From contig WJKQ01000054.1 in NCBI GenBank assembly GCA_014728975.1, positions 1-9,294 on the forward strand: a stretch of 9,294 nucleotides of DNA, read 5' to 3'. Origin of the DNA: Candidatus Peregrinibacteria bacterium. Its GTDB lineage: Bacteria > Patescibacteriota > Gracilibacteria > UBA1369 > LOWO2-01-FULL-3. This document shows, piece after piece, positions 5,536-9,294 of this stretch (position 1 is its first letter; every line of letters begins with the position of its first letter). The notes below the pieces were generated by a model. That model was not told the DNA's origin. It made no database searches and saw nothing but the letters and a program-made list of their open reading frames with translations. A program made the position numbers and the translations under genes.

Positions 5536-6744
5536 GGTAGGAGTAGGAAGTTCGGGATCCTCGATCGTGAAAGTTCTAACCTTGGCACAGCAGGCACCTT
5601 CATAGCACTGGTTATGAGGATAGCACACAGTCCAGTGGTAATGACCTGATGTGTCCAGAAAATCACCGGGTATTTCCTGACCTACGGTGTTCACATCGAA
5701 CTCTTGGCCATAGATCAGTGGCCTGGTCGGAGGATTCCTGCGAATTCTCAGGACGTGCCTGTATGGACCTCCCGGAATCCAGGAGAAGACATAGCTTTCA
5801 CCCAGCGGCAGAACCTCACCGTTCGATGGAGACTCAAGAACCGGAAAACAAATTCCAAGGTTCTCATAATACCCATCATTTCCGGTGTAACTCCCTTCTC
5901 CAGGTCTGTCGTCACAGTCCCCGACATTCGTCCCGAACATGGGGAAATCTTGAACCGCGAAGAGACCGTCTTCATCGTCGTCGAAACACCTCGTACCGAA
6001 TCCCTGTCCTTCACCTATCTCCGTAGGTGTAAAGGGAATGAAGTCCGTCGGAACACAGATTCTGTTGTGCCAGACGTTATTTTGCGCCTCGCATCCAAGC
6101 AGTGGAACGTTACCGTAGAGATATTGACACTCTACAGCACCATTACAGGTATCTTCCATTACCCCTGCTACTATCCATCCGAAGCCTTCATCTGAGTCGC
6201 TCAAAAGGAGACTTTGCGATGACGGCCAGAGGTAGTAGAATATGTCGTAGGTTGCGTCTTTGACGATGTCCACCTCCGGACAGTACGTGCCGACACTGAA
6301 ATTCGCCACATCATCGGCTATAGATGTCAATTTGATCAGAGCAGCCAGTCCTGCATGTCTCAGATTTTCTTGGCCGCAGTAGTCGCGAATCAGATCTTCG
6401 GCTTCCCATACAGAATCAGCATTCGAGTAGTTGAGAACATCTCGGTAGCCACAGGAGAGATCATTGCCGTCTCTCATGAATCTGTAATAACGATCTGGTC
6501 GTTTGTCATTTCCTCCTTCTGGAATGGCGAAGTACTTAGGGTCTACCATCAGGCCAATTTCAAAAGCCTGCCCCTCTGTGAATCCGGGATCTTCCTCCCA
6601 CTTCAGACGGATATGAACGAATCCATTCCCGCTATTATCGAGAGGATGAACAACTTGTACTTCAGCGATGCTCGGAAGCGAGTACGCTTGAAGTTGTGAA
6701 GAACTCAGACATATCAAGAGAATCAGAAGTGCCCTTTTTTTCAT
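5350..6744 (-). CDS. Large secreted protein with metal-binding-like and beta-sandwich domains, N-terminal part (frameshifted)
   Basis: The frame gives 464 residues, of which about 1-407 are genuine and the last 57 are out-of-frame sequence. Visible parts: a Sec signal peptide (KKR, hydrophobic core, cleavage after LQA at residue 20); a diverged domain at about 25-230 with KWEEDPGFTEGQAFEI; a CFDDDEDG...GDCDD segment (253-279) like the Asp-rich 'MopE-type' metal-binding motif of secreted proteins; and a PSNGEVLPLGESYVFSW to TVCYP region (305-394) like an Ig/FN3 sandwich. A GGTGAGG ribosome site lies 8 nt before the ATG and 5 nt separate it from the lipoprotein stop, so the two form an operon. 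Adding one T at 5524-5526 joins it to the downstream frame as a 737-residue protein. Location is extracellular or surface; exact role unknown. Confidence 0.75.
   Translation of the reverse strand: MKKRALLILLICLSSSQLQAYSLPSIAEVQVVHPLDNSGNGFVHIRLKWEEDPGFTEGQAFEIGLMVDPKYFAIPEGGNDKRPDRYYRFMRDGNDLSCGYRDVLNYSNADSVWEAEDLIRDYCGQENLRHAGLAALIKLTSIADDVANFSVGTYCPEVDIVKDATYDIFYYLWPSSQSLLLSDSDEGFGWIVAGVMEDTCNGAVECQYLYGNVPLLGCEAQNNVWHNRICVPTDFIPFTPTEIGEGQGFGTRCFDDDEDGLFAVQDFPMFGTNVGDCDDRPGEGSYTGNDGYYENLGICFPVLESPSNGEVLPLGESYVFSWIPGGPYRHVLRIRRNPPTRPLIYGQEFDVNTVGQEIPGDFLDTSGHYHWTVCYPHNQCYEGACCAKVRTFTIEDPELPTPTCVSFVPMPGKSVESTKAATAEAAVGVPQHVSWELARPLPTPGMTATTGMSGGTIPAISGKR
5521..5535 (-). other. Apparent one-base deletion (frameshift) in the cysteine-rich gene
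   Basis: The coding strand reads TGC GTG AGC TTT GTA CC. With one more T in the TTT run (5526-5524) it reads C-V-S-F-C-T-D-A-G-Q-E-C-G, restoring a cysteine and the C-x(3)-C-x6-CG spacing found in the next repeat (CTPFTC...YCG). No classical slippery heptamer is present, so programmed frameshifting is unlikely; a homopolymer sequencing or assembly error, or a real mutation, fits better. Confidence 0.75.
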
Positions 6745-6749
6745 CTTTT

Positions 6750-7508
6750 TTACCTCACCAGTTCGAGTGGAGTTTCAGGAAGAACAGTGATCGGAGGGAA
6801 TAAGTCACCACTTCCGGGTGAGATAAATCTCACTGAAGGGAGTTCATCCCAGAGTTGAAGAAGTCGTCCAGGAGTAGTAGCTATTTCTATCGCATAGAAC
6901 TCTACATCCCCCTGTTGAAGTTTCGGATATGCCTCTTCATAGTAGAACTCTGAGTCCTCCATAGACATCTTGTAATTCTCAGCTTCCCTGGAATAGGCTT
7001 TTTGCAAGGAATCAGAAAAGGATGAACTTGAGGTAGTGGGGCTGCCATAAAGAGGAAGGCAGCTCGAAACCTTGATTCCCGCAGCTCTAAAGCAGGCTCC
7101 AGTCACCATCTCCGGTGGATCCAGTTCCTTCAGAATCGGATAGAGCGTGTCCACGTGAACCCACTCGCTAAAATTGATACCTCCGTTGAAAGTCTCGTCA
7201 GGTCTCTCTTTGGCGAACTTCTCCAGAATTTTCCTGGATCGTTCGTCCAGAGGCAGGCTGTAGATGTCCTCTTCAGGTGTGACAGTAGTTACGGCATCGG
7301 TTGATCCTGTGTCACTGCCACTTTCCAGGATTTCCGGAACATCGTTTCCGCCCATTGCGGACGACTTGCACCCTGCGAGGGATGCGAGAGTGACGAGAGC
7401 GATGATGAGAATGAAATGCTTTTTCATGCACGCAGAGATTAGCACACCCTTCACCTTCCTCGCAAGGTTGCCATTAGCAGTCTTGACCGTGTTTTGGTTC
7501 GTGTTCAT
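6750..7508 (-). CDS. Predicted lipoprotein of unknown function
   Basis: The protein carries a lipoprotein signal: MKKHFILIIALVTLASLAGC, with lipobox LAGC and the lipidated Cys, followed by a Ser/Thr/Asp/Gly-rich linker of about 35 residues and an unrecognised domain of about 170 residues with two further Cys. Near the end, DVEFYAIEIATTPGRLLQL..LPSVRFISPG looks like an alpha/beta segment reminiscent of I9-type inhibitor domains, a weak resemblance only. Start choice: ATG 7508 has GGAGG 7 nt upstream and gives 252 residues with a long 27-residue stretch before MKKHF. ATG 7427 gives a normal-length signal peptide but no ribosome site; ATG 7550 is less likely. It is the first gene of a two-gene operon with the secreted cysteine-rich protein, suggesting a membrane anchor or partner for it. 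Whether the organism processes lipoproteins is not shown here. Confidence 0.7.
   Translation of the reverse strand: MNTNQNTVKTANGNLARKVKGVLISACMKKHFILIIALVTLASLAGCKSSAMGGNDVPEILESGSDTGSTDAVTTVTPEEDIYSLPLDERSRKILEKFAKERPDETFNGGINFSEWVHVDTLYPILKELDPPEMVTGACFRAAGIKVSSCLPLYGSPTTSSSSFSDSLQKAYSREAENYKMSMEDSEFYYEEAYPKLQQGDVEFYAIEIATTPGRLLQLWDELPSVRFISPGSGDLFPPITVLPETPLELVR
6753..6759 (-). promoter_or_regulatory. Shine-Dalgarno GGTGAGG for the secreted protein gene
   Basis: GGTGAGG lies 8 nt before the ATG at 6744, inside the last codons of the lipoprotein gene. It supports the start choice and translational coupling. Confidence 0.7.
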
Positions 7509-7515
7509 GACATGT

Positions 7516-7520
7516 CCTCC
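7516..7520 (-). promoter_or_regulatory. Shine-Dalgarno GGAGG deciding the lipoprotein start
   Basis: GGAGG is 7 nt before the ATG at 7508 and is the strongest ribosome site in the window that has a start codon at the right distance. It favours 7508 over 7427 and 7550. Genes outside the central block lack comparable sites. Confidence 0.7.
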
Positions 7521-7544
7521 GTATGTTTTGTATCTGGATTTTTT

Positions 7545-7556
7545 CACCATTGATGT
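7545..7556 (-). repeat. Right copy of the 12-bp inverted repeat bracketing the central block
   Basis: CACCATTGATGT on the + strand is the exact reverse complement of 4506-4517. It lies in the 276-nt gap between the lipoprotein start and the GspK-like gene. Apart from the ribosome site, this repeat and a possible -10 near 7755, I see nothing definite in that gap. Confidence 0.35.
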
Positions 7557-7751
7557 TAAGGATCAGCCGTTTTCCTCCTTCAGAACTTGTTGAAGCAGAA
7601 AGCGGCAAAGAATCTCTATTGGACTTAAAATCCTAAACCCACATTCCCAAAAAACCAAGAAGATCTAGATACTTCATTCCCAATACATCAAAATTGTAAC
7701 CAAAATGTCACTTCCTTAGCCCAAATTCATTCCTTTAAAATCAAAGTCCGC

Positions 7752-7760
7752 TATGATAAT
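7752..7760 (+). promoter_or_regulatory. Possible -10 region before the GspK-like gene
   Basis: TATGATAAT contains two overlapping -10-like hexamers (TATGAT and GATAAT) ending 24-27 nt before the ATG at 7785. No clear -35 is found at 16-18 bp. A short leader without Shine-Dalgarno would result. Weak call. Confidence 0.3.
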
Positions 7761-7784
7761 ATTCCCTCGGGTAAAAATCACTTT

Positions 7785-9194
7785 ATGTCCGATCTGAAAT
7801 CAAAACTAAAAAGCCAGGATGGATTCATAGCCGTAATCGCTTTGGGAATTTTTGCCTTGCTGACTTTATTCGGAATCATGGTCCAAACCGTGACAATCGA
7901 CACAATCGAAAGCGTCAAAAATACGAACCGCTACTACGAAGCCCGCGACATGGCCGATTCGGTTATGGAATATTTGCAATTTGAAGCAAACAATCACGAA
8001 CCCGGATTTAATATGGAAGCAGATTGTGTTTATGGTGAATTTGTTGAAGACGGCGGAAACAACAATCTACTTTGTTCAGAATTTGAAAAACACCTCAACA
8101 TCCAGGATAAAAATATTTCAATATCAACTAAAATAAAAGGACGTCCCCTGGAAAACCAGAAATTTAAGGCCGAATGCAGTGAACTTGGTTATGACGATGG
8201 TTGTTACGTGGTACCATTTCCGGGAACCGGCAGCGCCGGTAGCAGATGCGATCTTTATGAACCTGTTTTTGACAGCGATACTGAAGTAATGATCAATCAC
8301 AGCGGCCAACAGGCCGACCCCAACTGCATCGAGGGGGAAGATTGTCTTTCTCAAATAGATTATGCCTGCAACTGGAATAAGCTCACTTTTGGCTCCAGTA
8401 TTACGGACCGCGCCGCAATACCTTTATATTATGAAAACTCCGAAGGAGAACTTATAAGTCCATTTCATGAAAGCAATGAAATAAACGGAAACGACCTGGC
8501 GCAAAACTTTGATCTTCGTGTCCGCACGCCCTGCCTTCCCTGCGTCTACGATTCTCAGAACCATGAACCGGGAGTCAACAGAGTATGTGAAAAAGGACAG
8601 GATCCCACAATCTGTGTTGACTATGATCCACCTGAAGACTCCGAACGGTCTTTCCTTAAAGTTTCCGGCATCGAAGACGACGACGTAGTAGTCCAATGGC
8701 AGCTAACCGGCCTCTGCGAAAACGAAGAAGGAAACGATGAGGAGTGTGGGATGATACAATTTGTGGACTATGTATTATCTCCTCCACAAATATCAGATAA
8801 TTTTTCAGCGATCAGTGAGGGAAGAATTAACAATGACTTGTCCAATAGCCTTGCTCATCCTAGCACAGATTCGCAGCACCGATTATTATATGAGGGGAGT
8901 CAGTTGAAAGGTATAGATACAAATTCTTATAATGAAGAATATATTAAGTTCTTTAATTTTGGTAAATTGGATAAGATAAAACAACCACTATTAACTCTCT
9001 TTCTCAGCGGAAAACTAATTTCACAACAAGATAGAAACATCCCTTACCTTGAATATCAATTAATAAGCGACAAACCAATTGGAAATACAAGTACGGAATT
9101 GGACATATTGGTAAACGTGGAAGGAAATATTTTTGAAAAGACGCTTTATCAGGATGAAAGCAAGCCGCTGATTGACTTCGCGGTACAAAACTAG
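7785..9194 (+). CDS. GspK/PilX-like minor pilin lacking Glu5
   Basis: This 469-residue protein starts with a polar leader (MSDLKSKLKSQDG), then FIAVIALGIFALLTLFGIMV, a hydrophobic helix that looks like a prepilin segment cleaved after Gly13. Position +5 is Ile and not Glu. Loss of Glu5 is known for GspK, the tip pseudopilin of type II secretion, and the large size also fits GspK/PilX. The helix continues through YYEARDMADSVMEYLQFEA, similar to the 'A...A..A...' helix of PilX-like proteins. The body is acidic, with about 18 Cys, many in pairs (C-x(5)-C and CLPC), implying disulfides outside the cell. It is divergent from the three-gene pilin operon, with the two-gene block in between. No Shine-Dalgarno precedes its ATG; an alternative start is not obvious. 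Its class is likely, its exact orthology uncertain. Confidence 0.72.
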   Translation: MSDLKSKLKSQDGFIAVIALGIFALLTLFGIMVQTVTIDTIESVKNTNRYYEARDMADSVMEYLQFEANNHEPGFNMEADCVYGEFVEDGGNNNLLCSEFEKHLNIQDKNISISTKIKGRPLENQKFKAECSELGYDDGCYVVPFPGTGSAGSRCDLYEPVFDSDTEVMINHSGQQADPNCIEGEDCLSQIDYACNWNKLTFGSSITDRAAIPLYYENSEGELISPFHESNEINGNDLAQNFDLRVRTPCLPCVYDSQNHEPGVNRVCEKGQDPTICVDYDPPEDSERSFLKVSGIEDDDVVVQWQLTGLCENEEGNDEECGMIQFVDYVLSPPQISDNFSAISEGRINNDLSNSLAHPSTDSQHRLLYEGSQLKGIDTNSYNEEYIKFFNFGKLDKIKQPLLTLFLSGKLISQQDRNIPYLEYQLISDKPIGNTSTELDILVNVEGNIFEKTLYQDESKPLIDFAVQN

Positions 9195-9222
9195 TTGACA
9201 ATTCGTAAAAAATATGTATAAT
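9195..9222 (+). promoter_or_regulatory. Consensus sigma70-type promoter for the last gene
   Basis: TTGACA (9195-9200) and TATAAT (9217-9222) are both perfect consensus, with a 16-bp spacer. The -35 begins at the base right after the TAG of the GspK-like gene. The expected start near 9229 gives a leader of about 27 nt before the ATG at 9256, with no Shine-Dalgarno in it. Confidence 0.7.
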
Positions 9223-9255
9223 TTTACAGCTAATTATCCTATAACCTTAAATTAA

Positions 9256-9294
9256 ATGGATAAAAATAATTTAACTCCGGACCAACAAGATCAC
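9256..9294 (+). CDS. Start of a further gene, truncated by the window edge
   Basis: An ATG at 9256 opens 13 codons (MDKNNLTPDQQDH) to the window edge, downstream of a consensus promoter. No signal peptide or prepilin signature is visible in the part seen, so it may be cytoplasmic, but too little is present to name it. No Shine-Dalgarno precedes it. Confidence 0.5.
   Translation, partial: MDKNNLTPDQQDH

Noticed and set aside
4852..6195. Several long + strand frames opposite the cysteine-rich gene
   Set aside because: They are Arg/His/Ser/Thr-rich shadow translations without ribosome sites or family signatures, explained by the GC-richer - strand gene.
7574..7580. Second strong Shine-Dalgarno AAGGAGG on the - strand
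   Set aside because: No ATG, GTG or TTG lies at a usable distance; the ATG at 7550 is more than 20 nt away, so it starts no gene I can support.
7264..7593. + strand frame of 109 codons opposite the lipoprotein
   Set aside because: Antisense to a lipoprotein with a clear lipobox and Shine-Dalgarno; it has no recognisable features.
1..9294. CRISPR array, tRNA or rRNA gene, or transposase
   Set aside because: No regularly spaced repeats, no cloverleaf or rRNA segments and no transposase motifs were seen on either strand; very short RNAs cannot be excluded by eye.

Overview
The window looks like part of a small-genome, AT-rich bacterium of the Patescibacteria (CPR) type. This rests on short informational proteins (an RsmI without its C-terminal domain, a 207-residue TsaB), a cluster of poorly conserved minor pilins with long low-complexity bodies, tight gene packing, and the near absence of Shine-Dalgarno sequences in the flanking genes. 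Stops include TAA, TAG and TGA, and the TGA is used immediately before a start, so the standard bacterial code (11) fits. No taxonomic marker settles the lineage.

Left part, + strand (1-2010): the 3' end of a SpoIID/LytB-domain protein, a small basic protein of unknown function, tsaB (t6A tRNA modification) and rsmI (16S rRNA C1402 2'-O-methyltransferase). tsaB and rsmI overlap by one base (TAATG). Two of these genes have a -10 hexamer ending exactly 6 nt before the ATG, which predicts leaderless mRNAs.

Middle left, - strand (2007-4312): a three-gene minor pilin operon in the order FimT/GspH-like, PilV/GspI-like, PilW/GspJ-like. Each protein has a clear prepilin cleavage site with Glu at +5. 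The promoter in front of the first gene (TTGTTA, 17 bp, TATAAT) again places the start site on the A of the ATG. The PilW-like gene ends tail to tail with rsmI, overlapping by 4 bases.

Centre, - strand (about 4440-7620): a two-gene block that differs from its surroundings. It encodes a lipoprotein and, 5 nt downstream, a large secreted cysteine-rich protein. It is richer in G+C over much of its length, has strong Shine-Dalgarno sites, and belongs to families reminiscent of Myxococcota/Bradymonadia-type secreted proteins. The cysteine-rich gene is split by an apparent one-base deletion near 5524-5526. Restoring one T in the coding strand gives a single 737-residue protein and recreates a cysteine of its repeat. 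A 12-bp inverted repeat lies near both edges of the block. The block is either a horizontally acquired cassette or a metagenome assembly join.

Right part, + strand (7785-9294): a GspK/PilX-like minor pilin without Glu5, then a consensus promoter (TTGACA, 16 bp, TATAAT) that begins at the base after its stop codon, then the first 13 codons of another gene. The four pilin-like proteins together make a plausible set of minor pilins that would prime and cap a type IV pilus. The central block sits between the three-gene operon and the fourth pilin.
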